Source of the DNA: Clostridiales bacterium
Lineage (GTDB): Bacteria; Bacillota; Clostridia; Oscillospirales; Oscillospiraceae
NCBI GenBank assembly: GCA_012523085.1
Contig: JAAYJC010000013.1
Location: 50,298-114,297 of the forward strand
Length of the DNA stretch: 64,000 nucleotides
Reading direction: 5' to 3'
Shown here one piece after another: positions 42,179 to 50,908 of this stretch. Below the pieces are notes generated by a model. It was not told the origin of the DNA and made no database searches. It saw only the letters and a list, made by a program, of their open reading frames with translations. How positions within the stretch are numbered: position 1 is the stretch's first letter; each line of letters begins with the position of its first letter. A program made the translations under genes and the position numbers.

Positions 42179-44632
42179 ATGTATACATTTAAGCCTGCGA
42201 CGGAGCGGATCAAATATATGCGGGAGCTTATACGCAACAGAACAACCCACATTGATTCCGAGATAGCGATGATCGTTACCGATGTCCATAAGCAGCACGG
42301 CAATGTTCCGCCGATTATCAGAAGGCCGCTTTACGCCAAGGCGATCGCAGAAAGAAAGACGATCCGGATAGAGGATTTTGAGCTTATCGTCGGTAACAAG
42401 GGAAAGGCCTTTTTAGGATCCAGCATGAGTCCCGAATGGATGGGCGCACAATTTCTACCGATGATTGTGGAAAGAAACGGCTGGACCATACGTGAGGACG
42501 GAATGTACCATAATCCTGATGACGAGGATCAGAAAGCCTGTATGGCCGTAGAGGATTATGAAAACTTTTGCTCGATCAGAAACTATTGGGACGGAAAAAC
42601 CGTAGCCGCTGTCGGTGATGCGTTTAGACCTGACTGTCTTGACGAGCTTGCGAGTCTGGGCGTCGATGATTATGGCGGACCGCAGGCCGCGGTTATGATG
42701 ATTCCCGCTGGACACTTGACCCCGGGCTTCCAAAAAATCATTAATGTCGGATATGGTGCGATAAAAAAGCAGGCTACCGACTGGATGGAAGAACACAGGG
42801 GCAACTTGATGGGCGGGGACATGGATAAGTACATGTTCTATAAGGCTGCGGAAATCACATGTGATGCGGCTATCACGCTTGTCAAGCGCTATGCTGAAGC
42901 TTGCGCGAAAAAAGCGGAGGAATGCGTTGAACCCAAACGCAAGGCCGAGCTTGAAAAAATGGCGGATGGACTTGCCTGGATTTCGGTGAATCCGGCCAGA
43001 ACCTTCTGGGAGGCCTGCCAGGCTGCGATGTTATATCAGCTTTTCCTCAGTTTCGAAGGCGGGTATCCAGCCAGCGCGTTCGGGCGCTTCGACCAGTACA
43101 CCTGGCCGTTTTTGAAATCTGATCTGGAGAAGGGAACGCTTACCCTCGACGAGGCGCAGGAAATTTGTGATGCGTTCTTTTTGAAAGCCAACTGCTTTTA
43201 CGGCGGTTGGGGCGGAAAGGGCGTCAATACACAGGGTATCGGCAACACATATCAGCATACAACCATCGGAGGTGTTATTCCCGAAACCGGCGAGGACGCG
43301 ACAAATCCGATCACCTTCATGGTTTTGGAAACTGTCGGCAGGTTATTGCTCCACGACCCGACCATATCGCTGCGTATCAACAAAAACACACCGGTAGAGC
43401 TTTGGGACTGTGCCATTGAAACAAGCAAGCTGGTTGGCGGGCTGCCCTTGTTCCAAAATGACGAGGTGATTATTCCGGGGCTGATGAAAGAACTCGATTT
43501 CGAGTTGGAGGATGCCCGCGACTACAGCCTGATCGGTTGTCAGGAAATTGTCGGATCAGGGAACGATTACCCGGCAGGCAACGGACTGAACGCTCCGCAC
43601 GCCAGTGTACACTACGGTGTCGTTCTCGGCATGGCAATAAACAACGGTATTAACCCGTTTAACGGAAAGCAGGCCAGGCTTCATACCGGTTATCTGTATG
43701 AAATGAACTCAATGGATGAGGTTCGCAAAGCCTTTGAGGACATGGCGCGTTATGTGCTGAAAATGCATGTGACGATACACAACTACACAGAATTTCTAAC
43801 TGTCTATAATTCCCCGCATCCCGGCCTGTCCATCGGCATTGTAGGCTGCATGGAAAAGGGCATGGACTGCACGGTGGGTGGAGCAAAGTACAATTCCTAC
43901 GGTGGGACCGCAACGGGCCTTGCGACGGTGGCCGATTCGCTTACGACGATTAAGTACATGTGCTTTGACAAAAAAATCTGTACAACCAGAGAGCTATACG
44001 ATGCGGTTATGGCAAACTGGGAAGGTTACGAGACTTTACGGCAGTATATCCTGGCAAATGTCCCGCACTACGGCAACAACGACCCGTATGCTGACGAGGA
44101 ACTCGCCTTTGTCGTTGACACATACTATAAAATCTGCTCGGAATGCTACAGCAACCGGTCAAAGGTCTATAAGGCGGGTATGTACGGAGCTGCTGATCAT
44201 ATCGTTCAGGGATATACAACATGGGCTACCCCGGACGGCAGAAAGACAGGCGAACCCATAGCGGACGCGATGTCACCTGCGCAGGGCAGAGACAAAAACG
44301 GACCAACAGCCGTTTTTGGCTCAACAATTTGCTTTGATCACACGCGCTTCATGGACGGCATGGCTGTCAACCTGAAAATCCATCCTTCCGCGGTAAACTC
44401 CGAGGAGACAAAGGCTGCCCTGCGTGACATGACCAAAACGTTTTTTGAAGACGGCGGTATGGAGGTTCAGTATAACATCGTCAGCGGAGATACCATGCGT
44501 GCCGCGCAGCAGGATCCCGAATCCCATCGTGACCTTGTTGTGCGTGTTGCCGGATATTCCGCATATTTTATAGAGCTTGCAGCAGAATTGCAAAACGATC
44601 TGATTGCCAGAACAGAAAATATGCTTGGCTGA
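42179..44632 (+). CDS. Glycyl radical enzyme 2 (eliminase-type active site)
   Basis: An 817-residue glycyl radical enzyme. The radical loop RVAGYSAYF puts the glycine at about residue 792; the catalytic cysteine is Cys454 in LIGCQEIVGSG, with Glu456 two residues later as in diol dehydratase, choline lyase and arylacetate decarboxylases. A second Cys-x-Glu (GIVGCMEKG) occurs around residue 563. The start at 42179 has GGAGGG seven bases upstream. Only distantly similar to enzyme 1. No activase is adjacent; the only one in the window is at 23118. The reaction is probably an elimination or decarboxylation of an unknown substrate. Confidence 0.9.
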   Translation: MYTFKPATERIKYMRELIRNRTTHIDSEIAMIVTDVHKQHGNVPPIIRRPLYAKAIAERKTIRIEDFELIVGNKGKAFLGSSMSPEWMGAQFLPMIVERNGWTIREDGMYHNPDDEDQKACMAVEDYENFCSIRNYWDGKTVAAVGDAFRPDCLDELASLGVDDYGGPQAAVMMIPAGHLTPGFQKIINVGYGAIKKQATDWMEEHRGNLMGGDMDKYMFYKAAEITCDAAITLVKRYAEACAKKAEECVEPKRKAELEKMADGLAWISVNPARTFWEACQAAMLYQLFLSFEGGYPASAFGRFDQYTWPFLKSDLEKGTLTLDEAQEICDAFFLKANCFYGGWGGKGVNTQGIGNTYQHTTIGGVIPETGEDATNPITFMVLETVGRLLLHDPTISLRINKNTPVELWDCAIETSKLVGGLPLFQNDEVIIPGLMKELDFELEDARDYSLIGCQEIVGSGNDYPAGNGLNAPHASVHYGVVLGMAINNGINPFNGKQARLHTGYLYEMNSMDEVRKAFEDMARYVLKMHVTIHNYTEFLTVYNSPHPGLSIGIVGCMEKGMDCTVGGAKYNSYGGTATGLATVADSLTTIKYMCFDKKICTTRELYDAVMANWEGYETLRQYILANVPHYGNNDPYADEELAFVVDTYYKICSECYSNRSKVYKAGMYGAADHIVQGYTTWATPDGRKTGEPIADAMSPAQGRDKNGPTAVFGSTICFDHTRFMDGMAVNLKIHPSAVNSEETKAALRDMTKTFFEDGGMEVQYNIVSGDTMRAAQQDPESHRDLVVRVAGYSAYFIELAAELQNDLIARTENMLG

Positions 44633-44645
44633 CATAGTATTACGA

Positions 44646-44689
44646 TCGGGGGTATTCGCACCGGGGTAAAAAGGCGCGCATACCCCCGA
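44646..44689 (+). repeat. Hairpin after glycyl radical enzyme 2
   Basis: TCGGGGGTAT (44646-44655) pairs with ATACCCCCGA (44680-44689) with further partial pairing inside. The following sequence is not T-rich, so terminator function is uncertain. Confidence 0.45.
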
Positions 44690-44795
44690 AACTTATCCCT
44701 GTTTCTTTGATAATATAAATCAATATTATAAAGATCGTAGGTACAAAGCGCCCGCTGCAGAGGGCACTTTAGAGATAAAAAAAGCGAGGAATAAA

Positions 44796-45914
44796 ATGGC
44801 ATACCTTGGTGAAAAAAATCCAAAGCTCGGCTTCGGATTCATGAGGCTTCCAATGAGTGGAAAAGATATTGATATCGAACAGACGAAACAGATGGTCGAT
44901 TTATTTATGAAAAAAGGCTTTACCTATTTTGATACCGCGTTCGGATATGCGAACGGGAAATCAGAAGAGGCTCTGAAAACATCGCTGATCGATCGATATC
45001 CGCGCGAGAGTTTCCAGATTGCAACAAAGCTGCCTGCCTGGACGGCAAAAAACGAGAAGGAAGCCAAAGATATGTTCCATATCTCGATGGAGCGGCTTGG
45101 CACAAAGTATATAGATTTCTACCTGTTGCATAATGTAGGACAAAACAGGAAGAAGAGTTTTGATGATTTTGGGATCTGGGATTATGTCCGGGAGCTTAAG
45201 GCTGAGGGGCTGGTGAAGCATATCGGTTTTTCGTTCCATGACAGAGCTGATGTGCTCGAAGCCATATTAAATGAGCATCCGGATATGGAGTTTGTGCAGC
45301 TTCAGATCAATTATGCAGACTGGGAGAACGGCTCGGTGGAGTCCCGGAAATGCTATGAGACGGCACTCAGGCACAACAAGCCTATCGTTGTGATGGAGCC
45401 GGTAAAGGGCGGTGCGTTATCCAATCCCGCCGAGAGCGTCCGTAGAATATTTGAAAGCGCCAATCCAACAGCGTCTGTTGCGTCCTGGGCAATCCGCTTT
45501 GCGGCTTCTCTTGAAAACATCATTACTGTACTCAGCGGAATGTCCAATGTCGCGCAGATGGAAGACAATTTATCCTATATGGAGCAGTTCAAGCCGCTTG
45601 ATGCGGCCGAGTTGGACGTGATCAATAAAGCGCGGGAGGCACTGGACGCAATTCCATCGATCCCCTGCACAAATTGCCGGTACTGCGTTAAAGACTGTCC
45701 GAAAAATATAGCTATCCCGGATTTCTTTACGGCAATGAATCGGAAAATGGTTTTCAATGACCTGAACGGCGCGAAAGGTGAATATCGGCTGGCCATGATG
45801 TTCGGCAGCGAAAATCCGGCAGAATGCATAACCTGCGGGAAATGCGAGGAAGTATGCCCGCAGCAGATCGAGATCATTGACAAGCTGAAAGACACCGTAA
45901 AGCTTCTCGGGTAA
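44796..45914 (+). CDS. Aldo/keto reductase with C-terminal [4Fe-4S] ferredoxin domain
   Basis: A 372-residue oxidoreductase. Residues ~1-270 form an aldo/keto reductase barrel (FDTAFGYANGKSEEAL with the catalytic Asp/Tyr, DFYLLHNVG). The C-terminal part has two cluster motifs, CTNCRYCVKDCP and CITCGKCEEVCP, as in clostridial YccK/MocA-type Fe-S aldo/keto reductases. It probably reduces a carbonyl using a ferredoxin or NAD(P)H supply. AGCGAGG precedes the start. It lies 163 bases after glycyl radical enzyme 2 and 36 bases before the ABM gene and may handle the carbonyl made by the radical enzyme. Confidence 0.9.
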   Translation: MAYLGEKNPKLGFGFMRLPMSGKDIDIEQTKQMVDLFMKKGFTYFDTAFGYANGKSEEALKTSLIDRYPRESFQIATKLPAWTAKNEKEAKDMFHISMERLGTKYIDFYLLHNVGQNRKKSFDDFGIWDYVRELKAEGLVKHIGFSFHDRADVLEAILNEHPDMEFVQLQINYADWENGSVESRKCYETALRHNKPIVVMEPVKGGALSNPAESVRRIFESANPTASVASWAIRFAASLENIITVLSGMSNVAQMEDNLSYMEQFKPLDAAELDVINKAREALDAIPSIPCTNCRYCVKDCPKNIAIPDFFTAMNRKMVFNDLNGAKGEYRLAMMFGSENPAECITCGKCEEVCPQQIEIIDKLKDTVKLLG

Positions 45915-45950
45915 CTCTAGATACAATACTAAAATACGGAGGAATGGAAA

Positions 45951-46238
45951 GTGATCAAAGTAGTCGCAAAGAACATAATAAAAGCAGACAAGGTATCGGA
46001 ATTCATCAGTCTGGGCAAAAAGCTTGTGGAGGAGACCAATAAAAACGATAAGGGTTGCCTGAGCTACGAGCTGTATCAGGATACGGACAATCCGCAGATA
46101 CTGACCATGATCGAAGAGTGGGAGAGCACGGAAGCGCTAAATAACCATATGGCCGCAAAGCATTTTCAAGATATCATCCCGCAGCTCGGTGAGCTTTCAG
46201 AAAACCCCGGTGAAATCAATACCTATAAAAAAGTTTAA
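45951..46238 (+). CDS. Small ABM-domain protein, copy 2
   Basis: A 95-residue ABM/YgiN-fold protein (KADKVSEFISLGKKLVEET, NDKGCLSYELYQD, MIEEWESTEALNNHM). Same fold and length as 7590-7877. A GGAGG lies ahead of its GTG start at 45951. It is the last gene of the unit containing glycyl radical enzyme 2 and the Fe-S aldo/keto reductase; a group IIC intron remnant follows in the terminator region. Confidence 0.82.
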   Translation: MIKVVAKNIIKADKVSEFISLGKKLVEETNKNDKGCLSYELYQDTDNPQILTMIEEWESTEALNNHMAAKHFQDIIPQLGELSENPGEINTYKKV

Positions 46239-46366
46239 GCATTCTTGAGATCAGAACTAATTTCGTGTACATGCCTTTAGAAGTGTCCCGTTTGTACTAT
46301 TTTGTGCTCGCTTACGATGCAAATTACTGCAAATTTTATATTACCACCCCTGCCGGAAAAGGGGCG

Positions 46367-46399
46367 AAAAGGCCGAGGAGCGATATACTCCCCGGCTTT
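46367..46399 (+). terminator. Terminator stem used as group IIC intron target
   Basis: AAAGGCCGAGGAG and CTCCCCGGCTTT form a stem around CGATATA, followed by GTTC. The intron 5' end lies four bases beyond, the usual insertion position of class IIC introns. Confidence 0.65.
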
Positions 46400-46403
46400 G
46401 TTC

Positions 46404-46775
46404 GTGCGCCCCGTATGGGCGATAACTTGGCGGCGAAAGTCCGCTACGCGCTCGGTAGCAGGAAGCGCTAGACGAAGGCAAGGGTGTCCGCCGCGGGGCG
46501 GAATCTGAAGGAAGCCGGAGGCAAAGTCCCGGATCGACGAACAGTAATCGCATATAAGGCTGTATTGGAGCGGGCGACCCTGCCACACAAGGAGAAGTCT
46601 AATGCTGCCCGAATCCCATACAGTAGATGAGGCGGCTACGAGGTGAATGCTATCGTTCTTACCCGGGGAGGTCTGTGGGAAATGCTCCCGACAAGAGGTT
46701 TAAAGCTACGCTCAGGAGTAAGCCGTATAAAAAGGCGGCGGTTGAACCCGCAGAAGTCAGCTTCACCCTATGTTG
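46404..46775 (+). mobile_element. Truncated group II intron (class IIC), 5' part only
   Basis: The sequence starts with GTGCGCCCC, the group II 5' splice consensus, and continues with intron domain I landmarks: GGGTGTCCGCC, AATCTGAAGGAAGCCGG, GGCAAAGTCCCGG, GACGAACAGTAA. It reaches GAACCCGCAGAAGTCAGC near 46770, where domain IV and the reverse transcriptase frame normally begin, then stops. No reverse transcriptase, domain V or domain VI is visible. It is thus a dead 5' fragment inserted behind the terminator at 46367. The 3' part has been replaced by the end of the UGSC-type gene region. DNA from 46239 to 46366 shows nothing else. Confidence 0.85.
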
Positions 46776-46805
46776 CGATAAAGTTCGTTTTTCAGAAATA
46801 TTATG

Positions 46806-48413
46806 CTATCTCCAGTTGTCTATTGAAGCTGTACTAGGTCTTGACATGTGCCAGCCCTGCATCATGGGAGTTCCCTGAGGATCTCCAACAACAACCACAT
46901 TTACTTGATCATATGGTAAAATGGGCACCATTACGTCATTTGGAAGATGTAAATAATCTTTGGACCATGATAATCCATCACCTATAATATCGGGTAGCAC
47001 AAAATGAGAATAGTAATAGTGTTCCTTAAATTTACCGAGTGGCAACGCGGTGTTCTTCCAGATATATTTTTTAATAGAAGTTTTGGTATGTCCCTGCTCA
47101 GCAAGAATTTTTGCTTGGCGTGGCGAGAATAGAATGGTCAGTCCATTTATGGGGTCAAAATTTGAAGCGCCCTCAAGCAGTTTGGTAAGGTTTCCAGACA
47201 TGTAATTGCCCAGATAACTCCAACCGCCGCTGAATATTGAAATCGTACTTTCTTCTCTCTTGAACCCTTTTTCAACGGCGAGAGATTCCCATGGACTATT
47301 CTCCTCATTTTCAGCGAAAGCGAAAGTATAACTACTGGTATTGCCCTGAACGCCCATTAAGTTAACGCCTATGCGCAATCCTCCCAAATTAATAAGAAAC
47401 AACCGGAGAGCACGCCCGATTACGGCGTTTGCCATATTTCCAGGGCCGAGAGCATACGTACCGGAATTCATCTCTAGCTCATTTCTAATAGGTCCGTTAA
47501 TCACCTGCATAAATGAAAAGGAATTAGTTGACTTAACCGTTGCACAAAATGCTGGATTTGATCCCAGTATTTCTACTGCAGCGAGCAAAACCGGCATATA
47601 TTGAGGTTTTGCTCCGGCCATTACGGCATTTATCGCAACGTTTTCAACAGTCACTTTCATTTTTTCAGGTGCCATTTCTGTTGTAACCACTTCGTCTGGC
47701 TGATGAGAGGTACCCTTTAGCATTTCAGCAACATTCTCTTCTGTTGGCGGTATAATCGGAAGTCCGTCTGTAAAGTTCATTCTGTAATAATAGTCTTGTA
47801 TTTCGGAAAGTGTCCCTTCAATACAAACTCTCGGCGTCTTTTCAAAACTAAATATTCCTGTTCTGCACTCATCGGCGTTCAGCGGTTTTGTCAATCCTCG
47901 TTCAATCTGCTCCAGAATTCTTGACATAGAATCTGTTGGAATATCGCTATATGGGAAGGGAACGGTTACATACCGAATCATAGCCCCTTCTCTCCGGATA
48001 GCATTTTTAGCAGTCTCTACAAGATAGTCATATATAACGCAAACCCCAGGCAAGCCATCATTTTCTAGATATTGTGATGCCCAACTAATTGCATCTGATG
48101 TAACGGAGGTAGCAGGCGCCGCAAAACAGACAAAAGCGTCAGCATCCCGAACCAGATTATTACAGGATTCATTATTGGTAGTGCCAGATAAGCTCTGTTT
48201 ATTAATCTGATTAATTTCAATTTTGGGGTATCTCAGCTTTAAGTAACTGGTTGCTTTAGCCATGAGTTCTTCAAACCCAGAATCCACAAGCATTTCAATA
48301 AAGCATATCGTTTTGTTATTCAAATCTTGGAATCTTGGCGTAAGCGGTATTCGTTGAATATCATTCATAGTCGCACGTGGATCCAGTGCAGCACATTTCC
48401 GGGTTCCAACCAT
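46806..48413 (-). CDS. UGSC-family-like protein (cysteine/selenocysteine motif not present)
   Basis: A 535-residue soluble protein. The first ~170 residues look like a UGSC-type domain, in which a UGSC/CGSC motif is usual, but none is present here (the region reads GTTNNESCNNL). The remainder carries the companion domain with DGLPIIPPTEENVAEMLKG, VENVAINAVMAGAKPQYMPV and VVVVGDPQGTPMMQG. Family function is not established. GAGGG lies six bases before the start. Its ending abuts the intron remnant, and a decayed copy of its C-terminus lies upstream at 48449. Codon choice (many ATA, AGG, TTA) differs from the genes to the left, hinting at transfer. Confidence 0.7.
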   Translation of the reverse strand: MVGTRKCAALDPRATMNDIQRIPLTPRFQDLNNKTICFIEMLVDSGFEELMAKATSYLKLRYPKIEINQINKQSLSGTTNNESCNNLVRDADAFVCFAAPATSVTSDAISWASQYLENDGLPGVCVIYDYLVETAKNAIRREGAMIRYVTVPFPYSDIPTDSMSRILEQIERGLTKPLNADECRTGIFSFEKTPRVCIEGTLSEIQDYYYRMNFTDGLPIIPPTEENVAEMLKGTSHQPDEVVTTEMAPEKMKVTVENVAINAVMAGAKPQYMPVLLAAVEILGSNPAFCATVKSTNSFSFMQVINGPIRNELEMNSGTYALGPGNMANAVIGRALRLFLINLGGLRIGVNLMGVQGNTSSYTFAFAENEENSPWESLAVEKGFKREESTISIFSGGWSYLGNYMSGNLTKLLEGASNFDPINGLTILFSPRQAKILAEQGHTKTSIKKYIWKNTALPLGKFKEHYYYSHFVLPDIIGDGLSWSKDYLHLPNDVMVPILPYDQVNVVVVGDPQGTPMMQGWHMSRPSTASIDNWR

Positions 48414-48448
48414 TAATATCCCTCTCTTCTGTTCGATACTGAGTTATG

Positions 48449-48790
48449 CTATCGCCATTTGTCTATTGAAGCAATAGCGGGGCCTGACATTTGCTATCCC
48501 TGCATCATTGGTGTGCCACGATGATCGCCGGCAACGATGACATACACCTGATTCTTGGGAAAGACAGGTATCATCGCAGTATCGGGCAAATCCAGATACT
48601 CTTCAGGAAGTCTTTTGCGACAAAAGTTCTTTTTAAATCTTCCAATCGACATAGCAGTATTTTTCCAGATATGTTCCTTTATTGACTCCTTTTTAGATGA
48701 ATTGCCTTCTCACCGAGAGGTCTCTGTAGAGCAGGCAATTTATATTCTGCAAAGGCAAGGCTTTTTGATCACCCAGCCTGCGAGCACTTA
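48449..48790 (-). pseudogene. Decayed C-terminal copy of the UGSC-type gene
   Basis: Reading the minus strand gives KEHIWKNTAMSIGRFKKN, PDTAMIPVFPKNQVYVIVAG and DHRGTPMMQG followed by an in-frame TAG where the intact gene has tryptophan, then QMSGPAIASIDKWR and stop. These align with the last ~95 residues of 46806-48413 (IWKNTALPLGKF, VMVPILPYDQVNVVVVG, STASIDNWR). Upstream the frame is lost through stops and shifts. The copy is separated from the intact gene's start by only 35 bases, so it is the upstream member of a former tandem pair. Confidence 0.85.
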
Positions 48791-48877
48791 AATTTAAACC
48801 TCTTTCGAAAATTTTGATCGTCTCGAGACGGTCTGCTTTGCTATGTCCTTTTTAACAGCGGCTAAAATCCTTATCTT

Positions 48878-49012
48878 TCAAACTTCTCCTCGCTGCAAGA
48901 AGCGTCCCATAATCTGGCCAAACACAACCTGGTTATCAAATGGCAGTGTGAGTCCTTCTGTTAATAGTGACCAGTCAACTTCTTTTTTGTATACATAGTT
49001 TTCAGATGTCAT
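48878..49012 (-). CDS. Short ORF, probably a gene fragment
   Basis: A 44-residue frame beginning MTSENYVYKKEVDWSLLTEG and ending GRFLQRGEV, with GAGGCGAG six bases before the ATG at 49012. The composition looks like a real protein N-terminus, but it stops abruptly and no continuation is found in other frames. I do not recognise the family. The surrounding 48791-49284 is otherwise non-coding, degraded DNA. Confidence 0.3.
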   Translation of the reverse strand: MTSENYVYKKEVDWSLLTEGLTLPFDNQVVFGQIMGRFLQRGEV

Positions 49013-49284
49013 GATAAGTCTCGCCTCAACAAACTCAAGTCCTGTTTCTTTACTAAATACCAAGGTGCTCTTCCATAATCAAATTTTGCTGGGTTGCGAT
49101 AACTGGAAACTCGCAATTCAAGTCGAGCGTCCTTACGCAAATTTTGTTTCTGCGGAGCGATAAATCATAACCAGATTTAAACTTTAAAGACAATCCAAAG
49201 ATATTTTCTTCTCTGTTGCAAGGCTGATTCAAGACCTATAAGTATATACTCAGAGGGTGCGGCATATTTGCTGAATCCTTATAA

Positions 49285-50751
49285 TTATTCATCAATTATA
49301 CCCTCTGCTCGGGCCTTCATCCACTTATATACTACGGGAAAGACGACGCTATCCTCCACATGTATGTAATCACCTTCCATATAGCAGTCAAGGTCGAGTC
49401 TCATGTGGCCGGAATCAGGGATCTTTTTATCCCAGCGGGGCAGTCCCTCTCCGTTAGGGTCACCTGTTTTTATGAAATTTGCCCAGTAGCTGCTGATTAT
49501 ATCCATTAATCTGGTGTCCTGTTCCGTGTACTTAAACATGGGATTCGGGTTATTATAAAGGGTCTGGAATGCATAAGGAATCTCTGCTCCGTGCATGGCA
49601 CCCATAGGTTCCTGCCTGCGAGCAAAGACATACTGCCAGGTTGGTATTTTTAAATCCTCGGTTCGGATTTTTGCCCAGGCAAGGTGACGGGCATACCAAT
49701 AGTCTCTGGCAAGGCGCATAACGGATTCGCTGGTTTTCTCGCCGCCGGGGTACATACCTTTCGGCAAGCCGAAGCGATCCGTGACTGTTTTTAAATAATC
49801 TCCAGGGCCGCTGCTGCCCTCGTCCAGGTTGGAACCGAGAATAATGGGTATTCTCATAGACTTGTTCCTAAGCAGCATGTTTCCCTGAGATTCGGGAATA
49901 ACTGCGCCGTCTATAACAGGGGTGCAGACAGCTCCCGTTGCCATGCCTGCATCATAATCGCCCCTTGTTATCTCAGATACGGGCAGCTTTCTAAGCTCAT
50001 TGAGGGTTTTGCAGCCAAAATGCGCCGCAAGTCTGAGACCGCCCGACGATGCTGCATCAAAGCTTATATCCCGGTCAGACTGGAACACATCACCGCTCTG
50101 GTTTATAGCATAGCGGAACAAATCCCTTGACAGAGGCGAACACATCAGGTTATTGCAGCTGTTGCTGCCGGCACTTTGCCCGCCAATGGTAATTTTACTA
50201 GGGTCTCCTCCAAAGGCAGTAATATTCACTCTCAGCCATTTAAGCGCTTCTATCTGATCAAGCAGACCAAAGTTCCCGCCTGTTCCATAAGGACTCTCAC
50301 TCTTCATATCAGGATGGCAGAGAAAACCCAGCGTACCTACACGATAGTTTACAGTTACAGCAATTACGCCCTTTTTCGCAAAGCCTGATCCGTCATAGCT
50401 GGGGTCATCGGCACGGCCACCCATGTAGGCCCCGCCGTAAAACCAGACAAAAACAGGCAGCTTATCCTCGGGATCCAAGCCTGGTGTCCAGATATTTAGG
50501 TAAAGACAGTCCTCGCTTTGCCAAAGCTGAGCCTCATTTCCGCCGAATCCGAAATGCCTCTGTACAGGTATGGCGCTGAAAGAGACTGCCGGTCTGATTC
50601 CTCCCCAGGAGTGAGGCGGCTGGGGTTCCCGCCAGCGAAGCGCCCCCACCGGAGGCTGTGCAAAGGGCACACCCCTAAAAACGGTAATTCCGTTTTCCGA
50701 AGCTCCTCGCAGTAAACCCTGCTTGCAGTAAACTATATTATCTTTAAACAC
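49285..50751 (-). CDS. Type B carboxylesterase
   Basis: A 488-residue serine esterase of the carboxylesterase/pnb esterase family. EDCLYLNIWTPG, the oxyanion-hole stretch FVWFYGGAYMGG, the nucleophile serine in GGQSAGSNS (about residue 193) and the late histidine in AMHGAEIPYAF are all present. No signal peptide, so it acts in the cytoplasm on a small ester. It lies divergent to the esterase at 50909, sharing a ~155-base promoter region. With the next two genes it forms a set of three acyl hydrolases in the island between the intron and IS3 remnants. Confidence 0.92.
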   Translation of the reverse strand: MFKDNIVYCKQGLLRGASENGITVFRGVPFAQPPVGALRWREPQPPHSWGGIRPAVSFSAIPVQRHFGFGGNEAQLWQSEDCLYLNIWTPGLDPEDKLPVFVWFYGGAYMGGRADDPSYDGSGFAKKGVIAVTVNYRVGTLGFLCHPDMKSESPYGTGGNFGLLDQIEALKWLRVNITAFGGDPSKITIGGQSAGSNSCNNLMCSPLSRDLFRYAINQSGDVFQSDRDISFDAASSGGLRLAAHFGCKTLNELRKLPVSEITRGDYDAGMATGAVCTPVIDGAVIPESQGNMLLRNKSMRIPIILGSNLDEGSSGPGDYLKTVTDRFGLPKGMYPGGEKTSESVMRLARDYWYARHLAWAKIRTEDLKIPTWQYVFARRQEPMGAMHGAEIPYAFQTLYNNPNPMFKYTEQDTRLMDIISSYWANFIKTGDPNGEGLPRWDKKIPDSGHMRLDLDCYMEGDYIHVEDSVVFPVVYKWMKARAEGIIDE

Positions 50752-50908
50752 AATATCATTCCTTCTGATAATGTTATTTCTCTATCAGCTTTTCTCTTCT
50801 TATACCTCATATTTTGTTTACGGGATAATTCTGTCATGTTATTATTGATAGCATGGAAAATAATTGATTATGCAAAACATACGAGCAATATTATAAGGAG
50901 GTAGCGTG

